64,000 bases of DNA from an uncultured Clostridia bacterium (lineage in GTDB: Bacteria; Bacillota; Clostridia; Peptostreptococcales; Anaerovoracaceae), in the NCBI GenBank assembly GCA_934278925.1, contig CAKQWJ010000007.1, positions 1-64,000 on the forward strand, in the 5' to 3' direction. Shown piece by piece: positions 1-8,592 of the stretch (within the stretch, counting starts at the first letter, position 1; each line of letters starts with the position of its first letter). The translations under genes and the position numbers were made by a program. The notes below the pieces were generated by a model. The model was not told the origin of the DNA and ran no database searches. It saw only the letters and a program-made list of their open reading frames with translations.

Positions 1-204
1 AGTGAAGCTATTTGTCATGGCTAAAGTATTGAGTTTTCAATGTTCAGTTCCCATTTTCATGTGGGAAGTTTGAGTAACGTATAAAAAAATCTAAAACTTA
101 AAACCTTGCATTACATTTTAGATACAGCTTGATAGACATATGAGACGCGGCGGGAGGCTCTTCGAAAGGAGAGTCTCTTGCCGTATCTTCAGGAGGATGA
201 GACT

Positions 205-1452
205 ATGGGCCTGGGACCAAGTATTAAAATGACCACACTTCATCACTTCCGCTGCCCGCTCACCGAAGCGCTGGCGCAAGACCCGGAAATTGAATTCACC
301 GGAATCATCGTGGATGGCGTCTCCGAGGTGTGCGACGACAAAATTTATACGGCCAAAAGAACCGGTGACATTGCGGAGATGATGCGAGCGGACGCCGCTG
401 TCGTAGCCATCGATGCATGGGGAAATCACCATGTGGATTTTGTTAATGTCATCGAACAGCTTGGGATTCGCAGCATTCCCAGCGTGGGACTCAGTTATAT
501 CGCTCAACAGGGCAGGCTGGTGTGCAGCAACAGCTACGTGGACTGCGTAATCGATTTCAATAAAAGCAGTTCCGGCTACGAATCCTGTGTCGTGGGGGAG
601 AACAACTTGACGGAATACGACGCCATGAAGGCCGTCGCTCTGGTAAAAAACAAACTTCGCAAGGCCGGAAAAACGGTTTCCGAAACTGACGGCGGGGAAC
701 AAAAACACCTCCGCACCTTGACTCATAAAATCTTTGAAATCAAAGAGGCAAAGATAGGAAAGGAAACCAAAATCCGGCAGGGCGTGCTCACCGTTCGAGA
801 AGGCATCGAGAAAATGCCGCTGATGCAGGAGTCTCGGATTAAAGACGTGAAGGTGTCCGTCATTTCGCCGGGAGAATATGATTTTTTCGTCAACTCGAAC
901 CTGGATTATTCACCGATTGCCTGCAAGGTGCGAGGCGAGCTGGGGGAAGGGGTGACTCATTTGCTGTCCGGCGTGACCGTCATGACCACCGGCGTAGAAG
1001 ATGTGTCCGGATTCCAGCCGTCCAATATCGGATCCTCGGAGGGCATTTTGAGAAATCGAATGGTGCCGGACCGGGCGGGGACGCCCGCATCTTCGGATTA
1101 TATCCTCCATGTAGATGTGCTTTTTCACGAGGGAGAAGGCCGCACGACCGAGGGCATTCAAGCGGCCCACCGGGTGACGGACCGAATCGTACAGGAAATC
1201 CGCAGCAAATTGAAGGAGCCGGAGGGTACGCCATATAATAGGAAGATTTTTTATGACAACGCGCGCCCGGGCAAAAAGAAAGTGATTTTGGTCAAAATCG
1301 TGTCCGGCCTGGGCAACATGTACGATACGGCGATGTTCCCGTACGAACCCGGCGGGGTTCTGGGTTCTCATAATATGATGGACTCCAAGAATTTGCCTTA
1401 TGTAATATCCCCGAATCAGTGCAGAGACGGAGCCATCCATTCCCTCTTGTAG
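205..1452 (+). CDS. PrdA-like (D-proline reductase proprotein family) protein with swapped halves
   Basis: This protein belongs to the amino acid reductase proprotein family (PrdA/GrdE). In PrdA an N-terminal half ends at a processing Cys that becomes a pyruvoyl group, followed by a C-terminal half. Here residues 1-165 resemble the half after the Cys (GPSIKM, WGNHHVDFVN, IEQLGIRSIPSVG), and residues 170-415 resemble the half before it (LGEGVTHLLSG, SNIGSSEGIL, AAHRVTD, ending DGAIHSLL). The order is therefore reversed relative to PrdA as I recall it. The ATG at 205 has AGGAGG eight bases upstream, and homology begins there; an upstream TTG at 178 is also possible. The stop falls exactly where the Cys motif would come. 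No prdB or other reductase genes lie nearby, so activity is doubtful. A terminator follows. Confidence 0.65.
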   Translation: MGLGPSIKMTTLHHFRCPLTEALAQDPEIEFTGIIVDGVSEVCDDKIYTAKRTGDIAEMMRADAAVVAIDAWGNHHVDFVNVIEQLGIRSIPSVGLSYIAQQGRLVCSNSYVDCVIDFNKSSSGYESCVVGENNLTEYDAMKAVALVKNKLRKAGKTVSETDGGEQKHLRTLTHKIFEIKEAKIGKETKIRQGVLTVREGIEKMPLMQESRIKDVKVSVISPGEYDFFVNSNLDYSPIACKVRGELGEGVTHLLSGVTVMTTGVEDVSGFQPSNIGSSEGILRNRMVPDRAGTPASSDYILHVDVLFHEGEGRTTEGIQAAHRVTDRIVQEIRSKLKEPEGTPYNRKIFYDNARPGKKKVILVKIVSGLGNMYDTAMFPYEPGGVLGSHNMMDSKNLPYVISPNQCRDGAIHSLL

Positions 1453-1480
1453 CATCGGCCCGGAAATGCCAAAAAGCAAA

Positions 1481-1512
1481 AAGCAACCCGCTAAAACGAG
1501 TTGCTTTTTTTT
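1481..1512 (+). terminator. Rho-independent terminator after the PrdA-like gene
   Basis: The arms AAGCAAC and GTTGCTT enclose a short inner CG pair and an AAAA-containing loop, followed by a run of T. It lies 28 bases after the stop codon. Confidence 0.8.
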
Positions 1513-1531
1513 ATTCTACCACCAAAAATGT

Positions 1532-1942
1532 TTACTTCTTTGTCCGTACGCTGTAGAACCGGCTGAGAAGCTGGTTCAGCATTACAATTTCGTCAGAAGT
1601 GAGCATGCCGATTTTCTGAACAACCGGAATGGTTTCCGGGCGCTTCTGTAATGCATGCAATGCTTGCTTGAGTGACGGGTTCTGCTCAATTGTCTTTGCA
1701 AGAGCCAGTGCCTTCGGATCAACATCATATTTTGCTGCTTCATCGCTTTCTTCCAAAATTTCAGAAAGACTGATGCCGAAATGCTCCGAAATTCTTCTTG
1801 CTACAGCCATCCGTGGAACGGCTACACCATTTTCCCAGGTTGAGACTGCCTTATCCGTTACACCAGCAATTTCCCCGAGCTGTCCCTGTGTTAAGGAATA
1901 ATTCTTCCTTAATGCCTTAATGTTGTCTGCTATTGTCTTCAT
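1532..1942 (-). CDS. XRE-family transcriptional regulator
   Basis: This is a 136-residue DNA-binding protein. Residues 5-60 form a lambda-repressor-type helix-turn-helix (IKALRKNYSLTQGQLGEIAG, then TDKAVSTWENG). The C-terminal 75 residues are helical with no recognised ligand domain. It is divergent from the NhaC gene, with 227 bases between the start codons and a good promoter on its own strand. It may control itself or the antiporter, which is an inference from position only. No target operator was identified. Confidence 0.85.
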   Translation of the reverse strand: MKTIADNIKALRKNYSLTQGQLGEIAGVTDKAVSTWENGVAVPRMAVARRISEHFGISLSEILEESDEAAKYDVDPKALALAKTIEQNPSLKQALHALQKRPETIPVVQKIGMLTSDEIVMLNQLLSRFYSVRTKK

Positions 1943-1997
1943 AGGTCCTCATCCTTTTGTTTACCCCAGAGTACTAGCTTATTTAAACTCTTAACTT

Positions 1998-2026
1998 ATT
2001 ATATGTTTTCTTAAAGAAAAACGCAA
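1998..2026 (-). promoter_or_regulatory. Sigma-A-type promoter for the XRE regulator
   Basis: On the minus strand TTGCGT is followed by a 17-base spacer and TATAAT, pointing toward the regulator gene that starts at 1942. Confidence 0.6.
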
Positions 2027-2082
2027 TAGAAAATCTCACAAAATTTACAAATAAATCTGTATATTATAAAGAACCGGTGTGT

Positions 2083-2088
2083 TATAAT
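2083..2088 (+). promoter_or_regulatory. Possible -10 element for nhaC
   Basis: A perfect TATAAT lies 81 bases before the nhaC start codon. The matching -35 region is poor (TATATT), so the promoter may need an activator or may lie elsewhere. Confidence 0.35.
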
Positions 2089-2169
2089 ATTAGCAATATA
2101 AGTTTTAACACATGTTGGCAGTTTGAAAAAGAGACTGACCGACAATCCGTAGAACGGAGGAACATTTAT

Positions 2170-3651
2170 ATGAATATATTTACTGCTGAACGAGAGAAGA
2201 AATCGGTGAAACTATACCATGCGATTATTTCATTCTTGGGGCTCGTTATTGTGATGTCTGTGGGCATCGTGAAATTTGGTGTAGATCCCCATATTCCGAT
2301 GTTTATTGGAGTAATTATTGCGGCAATTGTATCCCTCTCCTTGGGATTTAGTTGGAGCGAAATTGAACATATGATGGTGGATGGAATTTCAAAAGCCATG
2401 CAGTCCATCCTGATTCTGGCAATCGTGGGAATGATGATTGGTGTATGGCTGTTGTCCGGCACCATTCCGACCATGATTTATTACGGTCTGACACTGCTCC
2501 GTCCGTCCATTTTCCTGGTTGCGGCGGTGCTGATCTGTTCCATCACTTCTCTGGCGACGGGTACTTCGTGGGGTACCATGGGCACCATGGGCCTGGCGCT
2601 GATGGGAATCGGTCACGGCCTGGGAATGCCGGTGGGACCGACCGCCGGAGCGATTCTGGCCGGCGCGTACTTCGGCGATAAGATGTCGCCGCTGTCCGAT
2701 ACCACCAACCTGGCACCGGCAATGGCCGGAACGGACGTGTTCACCCACGTAAAGTTCATGCTCCGGTCCACTCTGTTCACCTATGCGATTGCGTTGGTGT
2801 TCTTCGGATTTATCGGATTTCGATTTGCATCCGGCGGAACCGCAGATACTTCCCAGGCACAGCTTCTGATGGAAGGTCTTAAAAACAATTTCAACATCAA
2901 CCCGATATTGCTTTTGCCGCCGCTGGTGGTAATTCTGGCCATCGCATTGAAGATTCCGGCCATTCCGGGAATTACTTTGGGACTGCTTTCCGCAGCGGTG
3001 ATGGCACCGATTTTCCAGGGCAATCTGAAGATTTTCAGCGACTCTCTGGAATACCTGCACACCGGCGTAACCTTTGGTGATATTCTGAGCGTTGGCAGAA
3101 ACGGCTTCTTCTGCAAGACGGAAGTGGATGCGCTGAACAGCCTGCTGACCACCGGAGGTCTGATGAACATGTCTTCTTCCATTCTGATGACCATCATCGC
3201 CATGATGTTCGGCGGAATCATGGAAGGAACCGGACAGTTGGCCGTAGTAATCGAAGCGATTATCAAGAAAATCCACAGTGCAGCGGCTCTGGTGGGCGTA
3301 ACGGAACTCACCTGCTTCCTGTCCAACATTGTGATGCCGGAACAGTACATCTCCATCCTGGTTCCGGGCAGAATGTATGCACCGGCATACCGGAAGGAAG
3401 GCCTGCACCCGAAGACTTTGTCCAATGCACTGGAATCTGCCGGCACCGTTACATCCTGCCTCGTTCCGTGGAACACCTGCGGAATGTTCATTGCCACCAC
3501 ACTGGGGGTAACCACCGCACAGTATCTGCCATGGGCAGTGTTTAACTACATGATGCCGATCGTATGCTTCGTAATGGCGTTCTTCGGAATCACCGTCGCA
3601 AAGATGACGCCGGAAGAACAGGCGCGTGCCAATGCCGGCGAGATCGTATAG
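2170..3651 (+). CDS. nhaC: Na+/H+ antiporter, NhaC family
   Basis: This is an integral membrane antiporter of 493 residues that exchanges sodium for protons, or in some relatives carries out malate-lactate or other substrate exchange. The protein is almost entirely hydrophobic helices. It carries the NhaC-type segments ATGTSWGTMGTMG and GAYFGDKMSPLSDTTNLAPA, and a C-terminal CLVPWNTCG motif. The start at 2170 has GGAGG ten bases upstream; an in-frame upstream extension from 2077 lacks a ribosome binding site. A dehydrogenase of the malate/lactate type lies two genes downstream. Organic acid exchange is therefore possible, but not shown. Confidence 0.9.
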   Translation: MNIFTAEREKKSVKLYHAIISFLGLVIVMSVGIVKFGVDPHIPMFIGVIIAAIVSLSLGFSWSEIEHMMVDGISKAMQSILILAIVGMMIGVWLLSGTIPTMIYYGLTLLRPSIFLVAAVLICSITSLATGTSWGTMGTMGLALMGIGHGLGMPVGPTAGAILAGAYFGDKMSPLSDTTNLAPAMAGTDVFTHVKFMLRSTLFTYAIALVFFGFIGFRFASGGTADTSQAQLLMEGLKNNFNINPILLLPPLVVILAIALKIPAIPGITLGLLSAAVMAPIFQGNLKIFSDSLEYLHTGVTFGDILSVGRNGFFCKTEVDALNSLLTTGGLMNMSSSILMTIIAMMFGGIMEGTGQLAVVIEAIIKKIHSAAALVGVTELTCFLSNIVMPEQYISILVPGRMYAPAYRKEGLHPKTLSNALESAGTVTSCLVPWNTCGMFIATTLGVTTAQYLPWAVFNYMMPIVCFVMAFFGITVAKMTPEEQARANAGEIV

Positions 3652-3688
3652 TATTTTTACAAAATATCGCATTCATAGGTCATAAAAA

Positions 3689-3724
3689 ACAGGTTCGGAT
3701 TGCGGAAGCGTCCGGACCTGTTGT
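3689..3724 (+). terminator. Hairpin after nhaC
   Basis: AACAGGTTCGGA pairs with TCCGGACCTGTT (one G-T pair) around an 11-12 base loop. The downstream T content is modest, so termination may be partial. Confidence 0.5.
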
Positions 3725-3832
3725 GATATTTCATAAAAAATATAAACGATTTGTCTCGAATGTTCAATTTTTCATACCATGTATTGGAGATGGAATGCAT
3801 GTATGATAAAATGGAGCGGTAGAGGTAGAAAT

Positions 3833-4891
3833 ATGGGAAAATTACAGCCATTGATTGAAAAATTGCACGAGAATCGCATTTTGACGGCACCGGAATATGT
3901 GGAACTTCTGGAACAGCGGAACCCGGAGGATACGGAGTTCATGAGGAAGCTGGCACAGGAAGAAGCGCAGAAGGTGTTCGGCAATCGGATTTACGTGCGG
4001 GGATTGATTGAATTCTCAAATTATTGTCGGAACGACTGCTTGTACTGCGGGATTCGCCGAAGCAATGCCAAGGCGGATCGGTATCGCCTGACGAAGGAGG
4101 AAATTCTGGATTGCTGCAGAACCGGATACGGTTTCGGCTTCCGGACGTTCGTACTTCAGAGTGGTGAGGACATGGGATTCAGCGATGATGCGATTTGCGA
4201 TATCGTGAAGAGCATTCGGACGGAGTTTCCGGACTGCGCCATCACCCTTTCGGTGGGGGAGCGGAGCCGAGAAAGCTACGAAGCGTTCTACCGGGCCGGG
4301 GCGGAGCGGTATCTTCTTCGTCATGAGACGGCATCGGAGGCGCTGTACGAGAAGCTTCATCCGAAAGAACTGTCGCTGACCAACCGGATGCGGTGTCTGC
4401 GGGACCTGAAGGATATCGGGTTCCAGGTGGGGGCCGGATTCATGGTGGGAGCGCCGGGACAGACGGTGGAACATCTGGCACAGGATTTTCTGTATCTTGC
4501 GGAGCTGAAGCCGCACATGATCGGCATCGGGCCGTTCATCCATCATCAGGATACGCCGTTTCGGGATCGGTCGGACGGAACCCTGGAGATGACCCTGTAC
4601 TGCTTGAGCATACTCCGTCTGATGTTTCCGAACGTGCTTTTACCCGCTACCACGGCGCTGGGAACCATTGACCCGAGAGGCCGCGAGATGGGCGTGGAAG
4701 CCGGAGCGAATGTCATCATGCCCAGCCTTTCGCCGAAGGAGGTGCGGGGAAAGTACCTTCTATACGACGGAAAGATCTGCACCGGGGAGGAGGCAGCGGA
4801 ATGCCATGCCTGCCTGGAGAATCGGATGAAATATATTGGATATCAAATAGTCACGGACCGGGGGGATTATCCGGGATGGACGAGAGAATAA
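3833..4891 (+). CDS. hydE: [FeFe] hydrogenase H-cluster radical SAM maturase HydE
   Basis: HydE is one of three maturases (HydE, HydF, HydG) that build the diiron subcluster of [FeFe] hydrogenase. The radical SAM cluster motif is C65-x3-C69-x2-C72 in SNYCRNDCLYCG, followed by a TIM-barrel-type sequence (LQSGEDMGFSDD, LRHETASEALY, VGAGFMVGAPGQT). The length of 352 residues is normal. The start at 3833 follows GAGGTAG. HydF, HydG and a hydrogenase are not in this window, which is common because hyd genes are often scattered. BioB-like and PylB-like proteins are relatives, but the motif set favours HydE. Confidence 0.88.
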   Translation: MGKLQPLIEKLHENRILTAPEYVELLEQRNPEDTEFMRKLAQEEAQKVFGNRIYVRGLIEFSNYCRNDCLYCGIRRSNAKADRYRLTKEEILDCCRTGYGFGFRTFVLQSGEDMGFSDDAICDIVKSIRTEFPDCAITLSVGERSRESYEAFYRAGAERYLLRHETASEALYEKLHPKELSLTNRMRCLRDLKDIGFQVGAGFMVGAPGQTVEHLAQDFLYLAELKPHMIGIGPFIHHQDTPFRDRSDGTLEMTLYCLSILRLMFPNVLLPATTALGTIDPRGREMGVEAGANVIMPSLSPKEVRGKYLLYDGKICTGEEAAECHACLENRMKYIGYQIVTDRGDYPGWTRE

Positions 4892-4902
4892 AGGAGGAAT
4901 AT

Positions 4903-6015
4903 ATGATAACTGAGACAAGACCGTATATGTCTTGGGACATGGCAGGTTCTTTTATGACCCAGGCTTTCATGAAGCTGGGTGTGCCGGAAGAGGATGCAAA
5001 GATCTGCGCCGATGTCCTGATGGAGAGCGATCGCCGGGGAATTGAGAGCCACGGGGTGAATCGATTCAAGCCGATTTACGTGGACCGCATTAAGAAGGGA
5101 ATTCTGAATCCGGTGACGAAGATCGATATTTTGAGAGAATCGCCGACCACCGCCGTGCTGGATGCCAATGACGGAATGGGAATGGTTGCCAGCAAGCAGG
5201 CCATGGATATGGCCATCGAGAAGGCGAAGAAATACGGAACCGCCTGCGTGGCTGTCCGCAATTCTTCTCACTACGGAATTGCCGGATATTGGGCTTCCAT
5301 GGCGACGGATCAGGGCATGATCGGTATCACCGGTACCAATGCGCGTCCGTCCATCGCGCCGACTTTCGGAGTGGAGAACATGATGGGCACCAACCCGCTG
5401 ACCATCGGTCTTCCGAGCGATGAGAAGTATCCGTTCCTGATCGATGCGGCAACCTCCATCACTCAGAGAGGTAAGCTGGAATACTACGAGCACATCGGCA
5501 AGGATACACCGGCGGGAATGGTTATCGGAAGAGACGGGTCCGCACTGACCGATACTTCCTACATTCTGAAGGCGCTGACCACCGGAGATGCGGCGCTGGC
5601 ACCTTTGGGCGGCATCGGCGAGGAGATGGCCGGATACAAGGGCTACAGCTATGCGGCAGCCATTGAAATCCTGTCGGCGGCGCTGGCACAGGGCAACTTC
5701 CTGAAGAGCCTGACCTGCTATGACGAAAACGGCGGATTGAAGCCATATCACCTGGGACACTTCTTCGTGGTAATCGATCCGGAAGCATTCATGGGTCGGG
5801 AAGCCTTTGAGAAGACCTGCGGAGACATTCTCCGCGCGCTGAGAAATTCTCAGAAGGCACCGGGCGAAGACCGCATCTATACGGCGGGCGAGAAGGAATG
5901 GATTATGAAGGAATACCGTGCGGACAAGGGCGTTCCGATGAGCGAAGCGGTTCAGAAGGAATTCATCGAAGTTCGGGACGAATTCGGAATCGACATTACC
6001 TTCCCGTTCGAATAG
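4903..6015 (+). CDS. Malate/L-lactate dehydrogenase family oxidoreductase (Ldh_2)
   Basis: This is a cytosolic NAD(P)-dependent 2-hydroxyacid dehydrogenase of the MDH/LDH type-2 superfamily (YbiC, ComC, AllD relatives), 370 residues long. Family features include the RRGIESHGVNRF segment, the SSHYGIAGYW catalytic His region, TGTNARPSIAPTFG and GTNPLTIGLPS. The start at 4903 follows AAGGAGGAATAT. It lies 11 bases after hydE and is probably co-transcribed with it. The substrate (malate, lactate, sulfolactate or ureidoglycolate) cannot be read from sequence alone. GAPDH and an acyl-CoA synthetase downstream suggest a fermentative role. Confidence 0.87.
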   Translation: MITETRPYMSWDMAGSFMTQAFMKLGVPEEDAKICADVLMESDRRGIESHGVNRFKPIYVDRIKKGILNPVTKIDILRESPTTAVLDANDGMGMVASKQAMDMAIEKAKKYGTACVAVRNSSHYGIAGYWASMATDQGMIGITGTNARPSIAPTFGVENMMGTNPLTIGLPSDEKYPFLIDAATSITQRGKLEYYEHIGKDTPAGMVIGRDGSALTDTSYILKALTTGDAALAPLGGIGEEMAGYKGYSYAAAIEILSAALAQGNFLKSLTCYDENGGLKPYHLGHFFVVIDPEAFMGREAFEKTCGDILRALRNSQKAPGEDRIYTAGEKEWIMKEYRADKGVPMSEAVQKEFIEVRDEFGIDITFPFE

Positions 6016-6075
6016 GACAATTTAATATTTTGATTCATATTGCTTGGATAGTTTACATTAAAAAGGGGTGATACT

Positions 6076-7089
6076 ATGATTCGATTAGCAATTAATGGAT
6101 TTGGCCGAATCGGCCGACTGGCTTTCCGCAAAGCCATGGAACTGGAGAATTTTGAAGTTGTTGCAATTAACGATTTGGCATCTCCGTCGATGCTGGCGTA
6201 CCTGCTCAAATACGATAGTGTACAAGGGGCGTATTTGGGCCATCAGGTGGACAGCACGGAGAACAGCCTGATTGTGGACGGAAAAGAAATCACGATTTAC
6301 AAGGAGCCGGATGCTTCGAACCTTCCGTGGAAGGAATTGAACATCGATTTGGTGCTGGAGTGCACCGGCTTCTACACATCGAAGGCAAAAGCTCAGGCGC
6401 ATCTGGAGGCCGGCGCAGGGAAGGTGCTGATTTCTGCCCCTGCGGGAAATGATATGAAGACCATTGTCTACGGGGTCAATCACGAAACCCTAACGGCAGA
6501 GGACCGAATCGTTTCCGGTGCATCCTGCACCACCAACTGCCTGGCGCCGATGGCAAAAGCATTGAACGATTACCGCGAGGTGAGAACCGGTTTCATGACC
6601 ACGATTCACGCTTACACCGGCAATCAAAAAATTCTGGATGCACCGGACAAAGGGGACAAATTCCGGAGATCCCGTGCGGCGGCAATCAACATCGTACCGA
6701 CGACGACCGGTGCGGCGCAGGCCATCGGAAACGTTATTCCGGAGCTGGCGGGAAAATTAATCGGTTCGGCACAGCGTGTTCCGGTGGCAACCGGATCCAT
6801 TACCATTCTGGACGCAACGCTGAAAGACCCGACGGACAGCGTGACGGTGGAAGGAATCAATGCGGCCATGAAGGCAGAACAAAATGAGTCCTTTGGCTAT
6901 AATGAGGACAAAATTGTATCCACCGATGTAATCGGCATGAGTTATGGTTCTCTGTTCGATGCGACCCAGACATTGGCGCAGCGGTGTGGCACAAATATCT
7001 ATGAGGTTAGAGTGGTTTCCTGGTATGACAATGAGATGAGCTATGTGAGTCAGCTGATTCGCACCATGACTTATATGGCATCTCTTTAA
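6076..7089 (+). CDS. gapA: Glyceraldehyde-3-phosphate dehydrogenase, type I
   Basis: This enzyme catalyses NAD-dependent oxidative phosphorylation of glyceraldehyde 3-phosphate in glycolysis. The Rossmann start INGFGRIGRLAFR and the catalytic SCTTNC motif with Cys151 are both present, as are the HAYTGNQ and WYDNEMSY segments. The length of 337 residues is normal. A ribosome binding site AGGGGTG precedes the start. It is not clustered with pgk or tpi here, which is unusual for a sole glycolytic copy. It sits instead between fermentation genes, so a second gap elsewhere is possible. Confidence 0.95.
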   Translation: MIRLAINGFGRIGRLAFRKAMELENFEVVAINDLASPSMLAYLLKYDSVQGAYLGHQVDSTENSLIVDGKEITIYKEPDASNLPWKELNIDLVLECTGFYTSKAKAQAHLEAGAGKVLISAPAGNDMKTIVYGVNHETLTAEDRIVSGASCTTNCLAPMAKALNDYREVRTGFMTTIHAYTGNQKILDAPDKGDKFRRSRAAAINIVPTTTGAAQAIGNVIPELAGKLIGSAQRVPVATGSITILDATLKDPTDSVTVEGINAAMKAEQNESFGYNEDKIVSTDVIGMSYGSLFDATQTLAQRCGTNIYEVRVVSWYDNEMSYVSQLIRTMTYMASL

Positions 7090-7128
7090 TACATTATTGT
7101 AACTTGTTTCTGAAAGGAGATATAGGAA

Positions 7129-8577
7129 ATGGAAATCAAAGAGGCAAGACAATATGTAATTGATCGACTCAATTACGCATTCAAACCAAAGTCCGTAGCG
7201 GTAATCGGAGCGAGCCGGAATGAGAAAAAGGTAGGTTTTAAGGTCATTCAGGGTCTGCGCCGATGCGGGTATGAAGGAATTATCTACCCGATTAACGTGA
7301 AGGCCAGCGAAGTTGCCGGTCTGCCGGCATACAAATCCATTCTGGATGTTCCGGATGATGTGGATTTGGCATTCGTTTCCCTTCCGGCAACGGGCGTATT
7401 CGATGCTCTGGAGCAATGCGTGGAGAAGAAGGTGAAAATCGCCGTGGTTTCTTCTTCCGGATTCGGAGAAATCGGAAACAAGAACCTGCAGAACGAAATT
7501 ACCGAATACTGCAGGGAGAATGAATTGCCTCTGATCGGACCGAACCTGGTAGGTATCGGAACACCGTATCACAACTATAACTGCGGTTTCGTACCGTATC
7601 TGCCGAACAAAGGACCGGTTGCACTGATTTCTCAGTCCGGTTCCAACCTGCTGGCGGCACTGGGTTCTTCCCAGCTGGATCACTTCGGCATCAGCATGTT
7701 CGTCGGCCTGGGCAACAAGGCAGATGTGGACTTCAGTGAAGTCATCAAATATGCGGAGCAGGAAGAGCATACCAAGTGCATCGCCGTATACATCGAAGCC
7801 CTGGACAGCCCGGAAGCATTTAAGAAGGCTTGCCTGGAGTGCGAGAAGCCAATCACCGTTATCAAGGTGGGCTCGTCGAAGATCGGTGTAAAAGCAGCAT
7901 TTGCCCACACCGCTTCCGACAATACCGGACATAACAATGCGGAATACGATCAGCTGTTCCTGGAATCCGGCGTAATGAGAGAAGAAACCTGGCAGGAATT
8001 CCTGGATACCTCCCTGGCGCTGGGAATGTGCCCGCCGCTTCGCGGGGACAACGTGGTAATGATCACCAACGGCGGCGGAGCCGGACTGCTGGCCTGCGAT
8101 CACTTTGAACGTTTGGGAATGCCGCTGAAGGAACTGAAAGAAATCTCTCAGAACCTGCGCAGCGCCATCCGGAAATACATGCCGTCCTTCGGCTCTCCGC
8201 TGAATCCGGTAGATATCAGCGGTACCGCTACGTCCGAGATGTACGGCGGTGCACTGCGTACCGCATATCGGGATGAAAATGTAGACGGAATCGTGATTTC
8301 CGTATGCCCGACCGCGGTTACCGACGTGGAAGCGATTACGGATACGGTCATCGAAATTCACAAGCAATACAAGACGCTGGGCAAACCATTCATTATGGAG
8401 TGCCAGGGCGGAAACGAGTGTCGTGAAGCCATCATGAAGCTGAGAGATCACGGAATTCCGGCCTTCTCCACCATGGAGCAGGCAGTTAATGCCATGGTGG
8501 CGCTGAGAGAATACAGCCATATCATGAGCAAGAAAGAGGAGCTGCTGAAGCAGGCTCACGCAGAAGAAGAAAAGTAA
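7129..8577 (+). CDS. Acyl-CoA synthetase (ADP-forming), alpha subunit type
   Basis: This is the CoA-binding and succinyl-CoA-ligase-like portion of ADP-forming acyl-CoA synthetases, which turn acyl-CoA plus ADP and phosphate into acid, CoA and ATP. The N-terminal CoA-binding Rossmann domain covers about residues 15-140 (SVAVIGASRNEKKVG). Two ligase domains follow, with the phosphorylated histidine at H260 in AFAHTASDNTG. The 482 residues match an alpha subunit alone; the ATP-grasp beta subunit is not adjacent and must be encoded elsewhere. It shares direction and a short gap with gapA. The substrate (acetyl, branched or aryl acyl-CoA) is unknown. Confidence 0.85.
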   Translation: MEIKEARQYVIDRLNYAFKPKSVAVIGASRNEKKVGFKVIQGLRRCGYEGIIYPINVKASEVAGLPAYKSILDVPDDVDLAFVSLPATGVFDALEQCVEKKVKIAVVSSSGFGEIGNKNLQNEITEYCRENELPLIGPNLVGIGTPYHNYNCGFVPYLPNKGPVALISQSGSNLLAALGSSQLDHFGISMFVGLGNKADVDFSEVIKYAEQEEHTKCIAVYIEALDSPEAFKKACLECEKPITVIKVGSSKIGVKAAFAHTASDNTGHNNAEYDQLFLESGVMREETWQEFLDTSLALGMCPPLRGDNVVMITNGGGAGLLACDHFERLGMPLKELKEISQNLRSAIRKYMPSFGSPLNPVDISGTATSEMYGGALRTAYRDENVDGIVISVCPTAVTDVEAITDTVIEIHKQYKTLGKPFIMECQGGNECREAIMKLRDHGIPAFSTMEQAVNAMVALREYSHIMSKKEELLKQAHAEEEK

Positions 8578-8592
8578 GATATCGGAGTTAGA

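Noticed and set aside
1448..1651. Programmed frameshift that would extend the PrdA-like protein past its stop
   Set aside because: The shifted frame matches the family only for seven residues and then runs through the terminator hairpin and opposite the XRE gene, so it is treated as a relic.
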